A stretch of DNA of 64,000 nucleotides, taken from contig NXFV01000167.1 of the NCBI GenBank assembly GCA_002803225.1, positions 1 to 64,000 of the forward strand, read 5' to 3'. The notes under the pieces are model-generated. The model was not told the origin of the DNA. It was given only the letters and a program-made list of their open reading frames with translations, and made no database searches. Of this stretch, positions 1 to 11,054 are shown piece after piece; positions within the stretch are counted from its first letter, which is position 1, and the number at the start of each line of letters is the position of its first letter. Source of the DNA: Gamarada debralockiae. Its lineage: Eukaryota > Ascomycota > Leotiomycetes > Helotiales > Hyphodiscaceae. A program made the position numbers and the translations under genes.

Positions 1-1060
1 ACGATATACCTCGCTCTAGGAGAAAGCCCATTTCTTAGGCTACTGTCAATAAGATCATTGAGACTATGACTAAGAACTCAACTACGAGGATATAGTCATG
101 TGCTCGAATTACAGCTAAAGTATTAAATACTCCTGGCTAGCAAAAGGTCTCTGCGAGTACAGTCTATAGGACACTAAAGGCAGAGGGTTATAGTGTCTTT
201 AAACGAACAGTCAAACCAAGGCTCACTAAGGAGCAAAGCGTGCAAGACTAGCCTAGTGTTTAGAGCATAAATAGATAACTCTAGACAACTAGAAGAATGT
301 GATCTTTTCAGACGAGACAAGTGTTCAATTAAGAGGAGTAAGAGGGAGAAAGCGTGGTTAGAGGAAGAAAGATGAGACTTTTCATCCCCACGTAGTAGTC
401 CATAGATGGAAGGGGTTTCAAGAGTTTATGTAGTAGTCATGCTTTAACTAGTATAAGAAGGGTCCCTACTACATCTGGGAAGTAGAGACTGCCGCCGAAA
501 AGAAAGCAGCTACGAAGGATTTAGCTGCAAGAAACGCAGCTAAATATAAGAAAGATAAGGCAAAGTAAATACAAGATAATAACTTCTCTCAATTGAAAAT
601 TAGCAATAATGTTCCTGGGCCAAAGCCTTAGTTTCGACACGACAAGCATACTCATACTTATGTGAGGAAGGAAGGGAAGGGAGGTATTAATTAGTATAGA
701 TATTAGATGAAGATATTGAAGCCATTGCTTCTTCCATTTGCTAAGAGTCTTAAGGCAAAGTTGCCTTGGGTAAAGGTCCAAGAGGATAATACAGGTACTT
801 ATGCATTAGAATATCAAAGGGAAGTCTTTGAGCTATAGGAGATTAGGAGGCTCTTTTGGCCTAGCAATTCACCTGACTTGAATGCCATTGAGCCTACGTG
901 GTTTTGGATGAAGAGAGAGACTACAAAGAAGGGTCCAATCACATCAAATGCAGCGCTCAAGAAGGCGTGGATCAAGTACTGGGAGAACATGCCACAGGAG
1001 AAGATTCAGGCTTGGGTTGAGAGGATTCCAATCTATATTAAAGAGGTAATTACATGGTGA
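1..1060 (+). pseudogene. Tc1/mariner-type transposase relic (cut by left edge)
   Basis: Conceptual translation from about 138 to 1060 gives an ordered but stop-riddled DDE transposase: an N-terminal part with STVYRTLKAEGYSVFKR, the strand around SDETSVQ (about 307-327) and, near 868-910, NSPDLNAIEPTWFWMKR, which resembles the last catalytic block of fungal Tc1/mariner enzymes. Only the last 60 residues (878-1060) are open. Many in-frame stops are TAG where tryptophan or glutamine is expected, for example at about 249, 258 and 835. This is the outcome of C-to-T change on either strand (TGG to TAG, CAG to TAG), so RIP-like mutation is likely. The 5' end and left terminal repeat lie outside the window or are too decayed to see. 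The family assignment rests on residue order, not on a search. Confidence 0.8.
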
Positions 1061-1419
1061 TAGTGATAATTTGTATAAAGAGGGTCGAAAGAAGGGCGAA
1101 AGTAAGAAGAGAATTCATTAAAATATCTCCCTTTAAAAACGTGACTTTGTTGGCCTTGAACTAGCCAATTAAGACCTTAATTTTGATGTCAAAGCTTTAT
1201 AGGGACCCTACAGGGAACTTACAGGACCCCCTGCCTAAAGCTATAGGGGGTTATAGTGCTTACGTTGATCCTACAGGCTACGTAGCCCCTGTATATTCCA
1301 AACTTTTGACCGCGAACTTCGTACGGCAAAAGGAGGAATGACGTGGAAGCGACGAAGTCTCGGTTTGCTGACTAATCAACATCATCCGATTCCATGCAGT
1401 TGGGTTCGTATGTACATTG
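1061..1419. other. Non-coding flank of the transposase relic
   Basis: No gene is visible. Short copies of a CCTACAGG/TTACAGG word recur at 1205-1290, which may be the remains of the 3' terminal region of the Tc1-like element. I could not pair them with a left terminus. Confidence 0.4.
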
Positions 1420-1582
1420 TACGATAGGGGCTTTCAAGAATTGAAGAACACCCCTTGTAGGGTGGTGAGAAGTATCTTTCCATAGAACCACATCGAATAG
1501 TTCATCTTGCCCCACTATTTTCCTTACTCAGTGCGGCAGAATGCATGAGGTTGTTCTTCAATTCTTGAGACCCCCTATCGTA
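1420..1582. repeat. MITE-like inverted-repeat element with TA flanks
   Basis: Arms of about 28 bp at 1422-1449 and 1553-1580 are inverted copies of each other (outer end CGATAGGGG, inner end AATTGAAGAAC, about two mismatches). Both arms are directly bordered by TA (1420-1421 and 1581-1582), the target duplication expected of a Tc1/mariner-class element. The 103-bp core holds no ORF. It lies about 215 bp upstream of the monooxygenase relic. The size, arms and TA flanks fit a non-autonomous MITE. Whether it was mobilised by the transposase decaying next to it cannot be tested here, because that element's ends are not visible. Confidence 0.65.
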
Positions 1583-1795
1583 CATAGTTCAAGCTTCGAA
1601 AGTTGCTGCTATACAGTTGTTATATGGTGTACCAGGTGTCTCTCGCTCAAGACTCCCGATGGCCAGAAGCGGGAGATCGACAAGTCCATGACTTAAAGTC
1701 CTCGTAACCTCTATGTAAGCTCAGTAGTCAGCACCATTCCATGTATAAAAGGAATAAAAACTTCAGCCTTGCTCCCCAAAACCAAAATTCAAATC

Positions 1796-3023
1796 ATGGC
1801 CCAATCCCTTCCAATCCTCATAATAGGTGCCAGTCTCTCCGGCCTATCCCTCGCCCGAATCCTACACCGCCACCACATCCCCATCCGTGTCTTCGAAGTC
1901 GCTCCTGAATCAAGTATGCAAGGCTACGGCATAACTATCCGCTCATGGGCCTACCGCCCCCTTCTCTCCACCGTCTCTATCTCTGAAGACGACTTCAGAA
2001 AAGCTGTAGCCACCGACTCATTCATTGGAGGCACAGGCACCATTGAAAGTGGCTGTATGATGTGACGACAGGGGAAGAGCTGATGAAAGCACCGAAGGCG
2101 GAGATAGGGCGGAAAGATGATTGGAGGGAAGTCTTCTTTAGAGCGAATCGGAATCGGTTGAGAGCGTTCTTGATGCAGGGTTTGGATGTTGAGTTTGAGC
2201 ATCGGTTGGTTGCTGTTGAAGTTGGTGAAGAGAATGGAGTTTCTGTGAAAGGGAGCTTGATGGCAGGAGCAGATGGTGGGCATTTCGCTACCCGCAACAC
2301 ACTCCTTCCCTCTGTACTTCCAACGAATGTGCAACGTGTAAGGGTGTAGAACGGCGAGCGCCACGTCCCATGGCCGGAATTCAAGGCCGAGCTCGCGAGT
2401 TATGTTACGAACAACAATGTCCGACTCAGCGTTGGGGATAATACCAATATTGGGATCACCATCACCGATAATAACACCGAGGGCGTGACGCTCACATGGA
2501 TATACAGCTCTCTCCCATCCTCGAGTCAGCCCTCACCTCAATCTAAGACAACTTCAGATCTCAAATCAGAGATCCTGACCGAATTCAGCAAGTATGAAGG
2601 CGTCTTAGCGCCGCCTTTCTCAACAGTACTTCAACGCGAGAGGGCCGAGAACGACAAGCTGTATGCGTGGCCGATGAGGTCCGTCCGGATCTCGAACGCC
2701 GAGCTTGAGAGCTTGGCGGAGAAGAGAGTAGTGCTAGTGGGTGATGCTGCGCATGCGATGCCCATATTCGCTGGAGAGGGTGGGAATCATGCGTTAGTTG
2801 ATGGTGTGGAACTTGGCACGCAGCTGGCCGATGGCTTATATGGAAACGGGGTTGGGAACTTTTATGAGGTGGCAAGGGAGAAGTGGAGGATGTCGGTCGA
2901 CGGGTCGGAGAAAGGGTTGGGCAGCTGCTTAGGGGAATCGAGGAGTGGAGAGCAATGGCGAGGGAGAAAGGGAAGGAAAAGAGTGCTGCTTGTAGATATG
3001 GAGTGATGCTTGGTGATACCTAA
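1796..3023 (+). pseudogene. FAD-dependent aromatic monooxygenase, broken
   Basis: The product resembles the FAD_binding_3 flavin monooxygenase family (salicylate hydroxylase-like). The N-terminus has the dinucleotide-binding GASLSGL motif at residues 11-17. The late segment carries the conserved flavin-ribityl motif GDAAHAMPIFAGEGGNHA (about 2740-2790). Three lesions break it: a one-base loss near 2050 (ESG then LYDVTTGEEL only in another frame), an in-frame TAG at 2347-2349, and a frameshift near 2918, after which the expected C-terminus (GIEEWRAMAREKGKEK) reads in another frame to TAA at 3021-3023. With the breaks ignored the protein is about 409 residues, normal for the family. The lesions are indels and one stop rather than clustered C-to-T changes. 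Substrate unknown. Confidence 0.85.
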
Positions 3024-3212
3024 AACGGAAGTTCTGTTAAATTTTTTTTTGCTGGAATGGGGTGCTTACCTTCATACTCCGTACTGTTAGTGAGAGTGTG
3101 AGACTAAGGAATTTAGGATTTCCACTCGAACCTTCAAGTGCAAGCCTAGACATGTACCCATATAAACTTGTATACATAAATACAGATAGCCTCCATCCTA
3201 GATGCCAGACAT

Positions 3213-4893
3213 CTAAGCTAGAAAAGCCCTCTGGGCATTGCGTCCCTGCTCACCAGACAAAGCATCGAGCTTCACAGCCACGAGCACACACTCCACGCCA
3301 CCCTTCCCATTCTTCGCGTTCTGCACTCGCAGCCTCCATTGCCCGGTTCTCACTACCCAGGTTTCTTCGTTTCCACCAGACATATCTGCTCTCTTCCTCT
3401 TCCTCGGCGGTTGTCCGGAGACAGAACTAGAAGGCGACTCGTTACCAAAGCCATGTATGGAGCTCGTAGCACTACTGGCATCGTCTTCCCTTGGGCTGCC
3501 GTGCCACTCTCTGTTATCTAATAGCACGAAAGCCTCCGTGTCCAAGACGACGCGGACTTGGTCCTCGCTGATTGGCGTATTGCCCGGACTTGCTGGCTGT
3601 GACGACGCTCCTCCTTTCGCCATCAACAGTCCCAACGGCTGTGTGGTAGGCAAATTCAACTTTGTGGCGATAACTTCAAACAACCTCGAGATGCGAGTCT
3701 TGCCATCGCCGAAGAACTCTGCGCGCATCGTATGTAAATGGATTTTGGTACACTCGTCGCCGATTTCCAGGACGAGTTCATATGATTTATCGTCAACAAA
3801 TGGACGGGCATAATTTACCCATCCAACAAGCCCACCTTGAGTCTGTGGCTCAGGAGGAGCAGGCATGGAGGAGTCCCACACCACTGAGATGCCAGATTGT
3901 CGGATGTCCTCGAGACGGAGACATATTTCCTGCCGCCGACGAGCGAGGTTGAAGGATATATGATGTCGTATGAGCTTCTGCTCTAGCCCTTTGAGGTGAA
4001 AATACCTGCAGTCTCGCAGTAGCTCAGCACGATGATCCTCATCTTTGATGTGAAGAGGGTAGCCTCGTAGGAGATGTAGAATCTCAGCGAAGGTATCTGC
4101 AGAGCGATTAGGTACAGAGGGCGGTATGATGGAAGGAGGACGAAGGAGGCCTTCTCTGTTGAGGCCTGGGAAGACTTCTGTGGGTGTGGAGAAGAAAACA
4201 GCGAAGCCGAGAGAGAAATAGTTTGGTGAGTTTCCCGGGTCAGAGAAGACTTCACGGGGAATCTGGAAGTCGCGGTGTCCGATGGAGATAAATATGCTTT
4301 CTTCGTAAAGCTGGGATATTAATCGTGGTACTACACAATCAGTATTACGCCAGCATTCAGCAAAAAAGTAACCTACAGCTGTAGAACTGCGCATCCGCAA
4401 ACAGTTTCACGAAATGACTGCCATCTCGCGGCGAAACATGATAGCCTTGCAGATGCAGCGAGATGTCCTTGAACGTCACAGGATCTCTATCGATATACAG
4501 AGTCCTGACTGTATTCGAATCATCGCCACTTTCTTCCGCCTGCTTCAGTTGGCACTGAAAAAATTGGGAAAAGTATGAGGGTGCTCTAGGGGTATCAGCC
4601 AGGCTTCTGCATTATGGAGAGGAAGATAGACCATCAGAACTAATACTTGCACCGCTTAACCTAAACAGTTCACTTCCAATCTGTATAGGAAATACTCTCT
4701 CGTGAGGTAATATATTTGGGATGTCCGTATTCCATTTCCGCGCCTGAGTAACAGCAGGATCACGCAGGATTCCCGGTGGATCCGTAGACTGCTTTTCGTC
4801 TTGGCCAGGCGGTAACGTCGATGCAGTGCCAGAAGGCACCTTGCCACCGTTTCCACCCCCGTTACTCATGGCCATATCTCCCTCAGGCCCCAA
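3213..4893 (-). CDS. BTB/POZ-domain protein, three exons
   Basis: Exons 4893-4632, 4583-4377 and 4330-3213 join in frame to 528 residues; the introns are 48 and 46 nt. The first intron ends AGAG, and only the second AG restores frame (ISSDAPSYFSQFF). The second junction gives QFYSLPRLISQLYEES. A BTB/POZ fold of the tetramerisation type starts at FPIQIGSELFRLSG (about residue 68). A second BTB-like segment follows (HRDFQIPREVF, then FAEILHLLRGYPLHI and LLRDCRYFHLKGLEQKLI). The C-terminal third is low-complexity with a basic PPRKRKR patch (possible nuclear signal). Such fungal proteins are sometimes annotated as Whi2-like phosphatase activators; I cannot confirm that. The start could also be the Met at 4875 or 4869. 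Confidence 0.85.
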
Positions 4894-5711
4894 ATCCGAG
4901 TCTCAATCTCACTCCTCAGCCCTTCAGCCCTGCGATAGCTGTGCCACCACGTGATCAACGTCCGTCTCGTCAACTCGTTGAGGCGTTTCCTTTCATGATC
5001 GGGCTTACTGATGACCCGTTTGATACCTGGAACAGTAGGCTCGAGCGTGAGATGCTATATGTAATGCTTATTTCGACTTTGATGGGAAAGTTGGAGTATT
5101 GGAGCTGAGACGTTTGGAGGAATATCAGCGCGTAAATTTGGCGGTGCGAAGATCAGCCCTAGGCCGTTTTAGGTAAGTAGTGCGAAAGTCCACGCGACTG
5201 TACTTCCGTTTGCGGTCAAGGGGACCACTTCTTATTGTATGTTTTGGAGATGTAAGAAATTAATTGCAGCATAAGCATTTCTAAATTCTGAAATAGGTGT
5301 ATATGAAGCCCTTCATATAAGCATGAGAGTAATTTGGGGTCGAAATCCTTCCAAGTCATCGTGGTCGGTCAACCCAACTTGCGGCCGATGCTTTCAAATT
5401 CCTGCTTCAAAATGCTGACAGCTCCATTACTCATAAGCAGCAAGAAGAATCAGGAGTTAGCTACGGGAAGGGGCTTATTTGAGTGTTCCTCGCATGCCGT
5501 CAGTGCATCACTGCAGCAGACTCAGAGTACGGTAACTAAAGTCCAGTTCCTCCCTGACGCCACCATCCAGTCTGAACCAGTGTCCAACAACGACTCCAAT
5601 TTATTGTCTTAGATGTGGTATCCACCATGAAAGTAAAATAAGTATGACAGGTAACTCAAAATACTCTTCCTGTTCTATTTTCTCGAACAAATTCCCACTA
5701 TCTAGATATCA
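4894..5711. other. Intergenic, no gene seen
   Basis: This holds the promoter side of the BTB gene and the downstream side of the aspartic protease relic. Short ORFs at 4821-5108 and 5334-5612 show no recognisable motif, codon pattern or exon structure. Confidence 0.5.
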
Positions 5712-7056
5712 CTACGTATACGTATTCTTCCTTGCAAACCTAATCCTCAGGTTCCCCACATCAAAAGCCACGAACTGAGCTTTCAACAACACGTCCCCGA
5801 AGATAATAAACGGACTACTACCTTAACTCTGAATGCCACCATAACACCAATAACTATTCAGAGGTCCATAGTCCATATAGCTTCCAAGAACCGTCTCTCG
5901 ATAGCTTCCTATCCAAACACGAAATTTGGCAGTGTTGAAGAACAAGGATAGAGATATAGCCAAGGGACGGCTCAAGATATGCGTATTGGACTTGAGACCA
6001 GTACAATGCGACAACTGCGGGTGGGAGAAGAATGAGTGTGGTGCCTGTATCCGCGATTCATCAATGTTGGTAGCAACGAATGAGGACGAGCCGAGTTGGT
6101 TCCCTGAGCTTGTGAATTCTCAAAGTCCCCCGGGAAGTCGTGACCGGTGTATAAGTGGTGGCTCCCATATACAACGTTGTATCGATAAACCCGAAATTAT
6201 ATGTCCCAGCAGCACCCTTCTTCAAATTTGCTGTCCAGAGTTCTGAAGCGAGATTCGTTTTGATGTTATCGAACCACGTCAGCTGTTGCTCAGGACGACA
6301 TGTATTAAGACTACTGAACGCCTATCTAAGCAGACCAGAGGACGCAGTATCAGCAGCGAAGGACGAAGACACTTGCTGGCTGCTTCGACAGCTTGGGAGG
6401 GCACAGCAACCCCGCCGATGTAACTATATCCGAATACACGACGCCGGAGGAGCTGCTTTGGTCAGAATACGTTATTTCCCATGTTTCGCCGGGCAGGAGC
6501 TTCGCGCAGCTGGTCGTGCTGCAGGTGTCTGGCGTGTAGATGACGTGGCCAGGACCTTCTGATGAGGGTGTTTGGTTTGAAAAGACCCATCTTCATTTCT
6601 CAATCAGCTTCACTTTTGGAATCAGGCCGTGAAAACTTACAGGTCGGAGGACCCAGTATCGAGATCTAGATTGATTGTCTGTGGAGTCACAACCTCGATA
6701 GTAGCGGAGACAAGGTATTCACCGTCATAGTTCAAGGGATTGGGATTGGCGATTGCGCTACTTTTGAGATTTCCGGTGCTTGGCTTGGCAACGGTAGGAG
6801 GCAAGGGAATGTTGTGTTTGAGATAGGCTTGTCGTAGAGCTCCTGAACCGGAGCTCAATGTTGATGATTTGAAGGCCGGATTCAGCACTTGTTTGATGGA
6901 GGAGGTCTTTCAATGATGGGCATGAGATCGCTTTGAGTGTGCATGGTCGTGGAGATGTTGATTTGTGTGGGAATGAGAATGTCCAACAGGAGGTATGGCT
7001 GAGATGAAGGAGGAAATATAGAGGACAGACCAAAGGGTGAGAAGAGGAAACGACAT
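5712..7056 (-). pseudogene. Secreted aspartic protease (A1 family), broken
   Basis: Read on the minus strand from ATG at 7056, the product begins with a signal peptide (MSFPLLTLWSVLYISSFISA) and hits TGA after SKRSHAHH. It then resumes in frame with an A1 propeptide and mature start (NYDGEYLVSATIEV, then the first catalytic motif DLDTGSSDL). An intron from about 6643 joins to WVFSNQTPSSEG. Further on come AVEAASKVSSSFAADTAS, GLLR-stop-AFSSLN, LTWFDNIKTNLASELW, the second catalytic motif ADTGTTLILLPP and IIFGDVLLKAQF, ending at TAG 5714-5712. The order matches endothiapepsin/penicillopepsin-type enzymes, but at least two stops and three to four frameshifts disable it. Both catalytic aspartates survive in the relic. 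Confidence 0.85.
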
Positions 7057-7542
7057 TATCAATGAGGGAACGACTAGAGTGTTTTAGCTGTACAATATCC
7101 TTCCAATACCAAAATTGGAGGGAAAGGGCCGAAGGAAGACCGTCAAGTCAAGTAGCTGTTCATTTGATGTGGGATCATAATATGTAGTGGATGGACCAGA
7201 GATAGAAATGCGCATGCCTTCAGAGGGCCGGTGGTCAACAATGGCGCTGCAGGCTTTGAGACACTTGACTCTGGGAATGAAGACCGGAGAAGCTGAACTT
7301 TTTCCCAAGGCGTTTGGTTCCTACACCACCCTGGATTTGGCCATATTTTTCCATAGACCTAGAATTTATCTCCATTGAAATCCTAGTTTCCAAAGTCTCA
7401 TAGGTATCACCACGTAGTCTCGAGCAATTGATTTCACAAGCGGTTCGCATTCATAGAAGTCATTTTATGTGACACAAATGCAGCCATAGCCCGCCCCTAA
7501 CGCAAATCGAAACCCCATACCATGCATAAAAACCACAACCCT
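7057..7542. other. Intergenic, no gene seen
   Basis: Upstream of the protease relic and downstream of rps5. The small ORFs on both strands here (7084-7308, 7187-7378, 7235-7450) have no recognisable features. Confidence 0.5.
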
Positions 7543-8398
7543 TTACCGATTGCTCTTGGCGACACGCTCCAACTCGTCCTTCTTCTTGATGGCGTACGAG
7601 TTGCTGCTTCCCTTCGCAGCGTTGATCAATTCTTCAGCTAAGCACTCAGCAACTGACTTGACGTTTCGGAAAGCGGCTTCACGGGCACCGATTGTGAGGA
7701 GGGCAATAGCTTGGTTGACACGGCGGAGAGGAGAGACATCGACGGCTTGACGACGGACGGTACCAGCGGATCCAATACGAGTGGAATCTTCGCGAGGTCC
7801 GCAGTTAACGATGGCGTCAACAGCGACTTGGATAGGGTTTTGGTCGGTCATGATGTGGATCTGGAAGCTATTAGTGTGCAATTTCCCATCTTCGTGTGTC
7901 TCGACGTACGATCTCAAAGGAGTGGGCGACAATTCGGACAGCCATGAGCTTCTTTCCGTTGTTGCGACCGTTCATCATCAGGGAGTTGGTGAGACGCTCG
8001 ATGATTGGGCATTGTGCCTTTCGGAATCTCTTTTGCGCGTATCGACCGGCAGAGTGGGAGATGTAGACAGGTGCTCGGATTTGGATGTAATCACTGTGTT
8101 GAATAAGTTAGCCCAGACTTCGATTCCATGCCTTTCAAATGCCCCTCAATCTCTCCACGTGTATATCTGCTCCATAGTATCGCGACGGGAATCCTTACGT
8201 CAATGAGATATCGCGGATCTCGACATCTTCATAGGACCTGAATCATACATCTATTAGCAATTTTCTTCCCTTCCATTGCAATATTCCTACATACCACTTG
8301 TTGAAGAGCTTGATGCTTCCAATCTCCTCAACAACCTCCTTTGGCAAAACTTGGTAGCCCTGGACGGCCTCAACTTCGACTTCTCCGCTGTCAGACAT
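7543..8398 (-). CDS. rps5: 40S ribosomal protein S5 (uS7)
   Basis: Structural protein of the small ribosomal subunit head. Four exons (8398-8295, 8237-8199, 8093-7910, 7860-7543) join in frame to 214 residues, the usual size in fungi. Junctions read [22 protein letters not shown] and [12 protein letters not shown]. The last of these fixes the acceptor at TTCCAG rather than at an AG seven bases upstream. The highly conserved C-terminus is complete ([57 protein letters not shown] read in two parts). Introns are 57, 105 and 49 nt. No snoRNA boxes were seen in them. The start is the only Met in frame with the acidic N-terminus ([10 protein letters not shown]). Confidence 0.97.
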
Positions 8399-8718
8399 AT
8401 TGGCGACTGACTTTGTGAAGTTGGCGTGGTGTTGTGATTGTCTGTTTCGAGATTTGTTAAATTTCAAAATGTGCGGCCCTAAAGATTCGAGTTCACGTGA
8501 ACGCTAAATTAAGCGATTTGCGCTTACTTAATTCGATGGGACCCCTGCACCTTTCAACCAATCAACCAACATCTCCCTTTCAAACCAAGTCCATCACAAC
8601 GCTGATATACTTGCGGGGTGGCGGTGAGAGAAAGCCTCGTCGTTCGTATCAGAGGAGGGGTAGGCTGGCCGATCGAGTCCATGTGTCGGAGGAGGGTTTT
8701 ACAGTCTGACTTCCATAC

Positions 8719-8765
8719 GAAAAGTACTTTTGGGGGACCCGAATCGGGGCCGCCGATTTGTTAGG
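8719..8765. repeat. Palindromic repeat, copy A (rps5 promoter side)
   Basis: Contains AAAAGTACTTTT followed by GGGGGACC and the near-palindrome AATCGGGGCCGCCGATT. It lies about 320 bp upstream of the rps5 start. Copy B (9673-9730) is an inverted relative with the same two modules. Copy C (11055-11077) has the GC-rich module only. Confidence 0.6.
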
Positions 8766-9380
8766 AAAGCATAAGAAATATTATCAAAAACATTCCATCC
8801 ATCGGAGCATGATAATTTAAATGGAAGTGAGTGGTATTGGGTTCATTAGGTTCGTTGAAAAAGATGGTACATTGGCTGCTCCTGCCATTCTCGACTCTCA
8901 ATCTCACCTCCATCACAACAAAACAACCTCAACTTCACAGCTACCTTCCCGATACTCACAATGCCCTCCACCTGCTAGACGCTCGTCTAGCCGAGAAACA
9001 ACGCGATTCGTCCTCCGCAGCCAGCGCAGGAAGAGTCGACTCTTGAATCTCAGCCTCAGCAGGTCGCCGAACAACATTTCATCGACAAAGAAACTGCATC
9101 TGCAGCAGTCGCGACAAGATAGGTTTCATCACTTTCAAAGCGATAGAATGGCTCTTGCACTCTTCAAGATTTTGAAATAAACACAAACTCCTGCCTTTTT
9201 CAAGATGCGCTTACCTTCCTTCCCAATTCCAATGTTTATGATCAACAAAAACTCCTTCCTTCTTCACGATGATTTGATCTTCCAAATCTCTTCATCCTCC
9301 CCTCCCTCTCCATCTCTTCCCATCTCCCGTTGTCTCATCTCCTTGCTGCGATATACTCATCTTCTTCTTCCATCTCCTGT

Positions 9381-9398
9381 CTCAAAAGTACTTTTGAG
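9381..9398. repeat. Perfect 18-bp palindrome
   Basis: CTCAAAAGTACTTTTGAG reads the same on both strands. It contains the AAAGTACTTT module shared by copies A and B of the palindromic repeat family. It sits 28 bp upstream of the ATG at 9426. Confidence 0.7.
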
Positions 9399-9425
9399 AT
9401 CGCCCTCGTATCTATTGCAGCAAAC

Positions 9426-10951
9426 ATGAACTGCGCGGTCGAGGATGTGCTCCCCCACCGTAGCATCAACACCTCGAAGAAGCGCATGCCACTCTCTGAA
9501 AGTAAGACTCTTACACTGGCACGTTGATCCGTGAGAATGAGCACCGCTGATTTCATGAACAGTTTCTGCGAATGTCACGATCAAGCGTGAAGAGAACAGT
9601 GACACAGAGGATGAGGACTGGGAGAACATAGGAGCCGTAGCATTGCGCGCACGAAACAGATCGATGGTAAGTAACAAATCGGGGGCCCCGATTCGAGGCC
9701 CTCGACTCTGGTCCCTCAAAGTACTTTCGCTCGCAAGCACGGGTCTAACAGAACGTTCTGTATTTAACTAATCTCCGACTAGTTAAATGTCACGACCAGT
9801 GAATTCGAAAATTCCGAGTCAGAGAAGTCAGACTTCGACCCGGGTGAATCTGAAGCAGATGACGAAGACTTCGACCAAGTCTCAGCAAAAGTATCGAAGA
9901 GAAAGACAACAGCATCAAAGAAGGGGAAGCAACCCCGGAAAGGCCGGAGAGCAAACTGGACCGAGGAGCAGTTACAAAAGGAGCGGAACTATCATGCCGG
10001 TTATCGAAAGAGACCAGGGAGGTTAGCAAGGAGAAGAGAATTGAGACAGATGCGGACTCAGGCGCAGGTTCAAAAGGACCAGACGCGAGATGCCAATCGG
10101 TACCAAACCAATAAAGCGAATCGACTTCAGGAGACATTAGACAAATATCCTGTTCTGCAGAGCCTGGACAATGCCCAAGTTCCCTTTGCTAGTCCTCAAG
10201 CTCCCGTCACTGGCACTTCCACGACCACCACCACGACCACCACGAGCAGTGGCCCCTCAATATTCGTGATCTCACGATTCAGCTCAAGAAGAACAGATGA
10301 GGAGGCCCACAAAGTTTTGCGAGGCAATGACGTTGTCTTAGCGAAGTTTATTGAGGACTTCCTTCCAAACATTCCAGTACTTGCCACAGAAGGTATCCTG
10401 TGGAATGGCAGAAGAGCTTGGGCTCCTTTGCCCTGGTTTATTGAAAACATTGGTATTCAGGATCCCGAGGGAGTTGAGTTCCAAGATGCAAACACGCAAT
10501 TCTGCGACTTTCTGTCAACTCGCCAAGACTGGTCCTGGTTGATATTCTGATCCGAGGTATCGACGGAGCCCCAATCGACCCCGCCTCTTGGTGTTTCTTG
10601 CAACAGAGATTCCCAACCTTGCGAATTACACTTGCATTCTCATGTGCTGAGTTATATGTTCGTGATCGACTTCCAGCCGACCAAGTCTATTTTGTGAGGA
10701 CCAACCCATTCGACGGAAGAGTCTACGGATTCTTCGAGCTTAATGACTTGGTCAATCACCTTATCAGAAGATCTCCTGATCCGAAAAGTGCCTGGTTGGT
10801 CTCTGAGTGGATGGCAGGAACGGTCCAACGCGAAGCCCTTGTGAGGGCATATGCCGGAGGAAATGCCAATGCCATCTCAGACGCGCAGACACAGTTCAAA
10901 TTGCTTCAAACTCAAAACAGAAATACACTTCCGACTCTCCCACCTCAATGA
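9426..10951 (+). CDS. Unidentified protein, interrupted by a frameshift near 10520-10548
   Basis: Three exons join in frame: 9426-9501, 9563-9666 and 9783 onward. Introns are 61 and 116 nt, and the second contains repeat copy B. The product begins MNCAVEDVLPHRSIN, then an acidic stretch (SDTEDEDWEN, ESEADDEDFD), a basic stretch (KRKTTASKKGKQPRKGRRANW, YRKRPGRLARRRELR) and a threonine run. A globular part follows: VLRGNDVVLAKFIEDF, GILWNGRRAWAPLPWFIENIG. This frame stops at 10550 (315 residues). The reading clearly continues in another frame (LVLVDILIRGIDGAPIDPASW, then RITLAFSCAELYVRDRLPAD) to 10951, giving about 449 residues if one base were restored. I see no short intron that would fix this. 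The acidic-basic N-terminus suggests a nuclear protein. Function unknown; possibly a recent pseudogene. Confidence 0.6.
9673..9730. repeat. Palindromic repeat, copy B (inside an intron)
   Basis: AACAAATCGGGGGCCCCGATTC followed by GGTCCCTCAAAGTACTTTCG. It is the inverted counterpart of copy A (8719-8765) with about 11 extra bases between modules. It occupies half of intron 2 (9667-9782) of the unidentified gene. Confidence 0.6.
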
Positions 10952-11054
10952 CCAACTCATCATGTACAACAAACAGACTATCTATTATCGTGGACGACAG
11001 TGAGCAACATTTTCAACCTACATTTTATCGACATTTCGAGATATCATCAAATCG

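Larger units (their letters stand above)
8399..9425. other. Shared 5' region of rps5 and the downstream gene; no gene accepted
   Basis: About 1 kb separates the divergent starts of rps5 and the unidentified gene. It contains two elements of the palindromic repeat family (8719-8765 and 9381-9398) and pyrimidine-rich stretches (9280-9370) typical of fungal leaders. ORFs of 119 and 74 codons (8821-9180, 9205-9429) look like chance or leader ORFs: overlapping alternatives exist in other frames and no motif is visible. Confidence 0.5.

Noticed and set aside
3238..3813. 191-codon plus-strand ORF
   Set aside because: Shadow of the last exon of the BTB gene on the opposite strand.
7910..8198. snoRNA host introns in rps5
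   Set aside because: Introns were read for C/D box words (TGATGA, CTGA) in proper order and none was found.
8821..9180. 119-codon plus-strand ORF between rps5 and the unidentified gene
   Set aside because: Composition is leader-like, alternative frames are open, and no motif or start context favours it.
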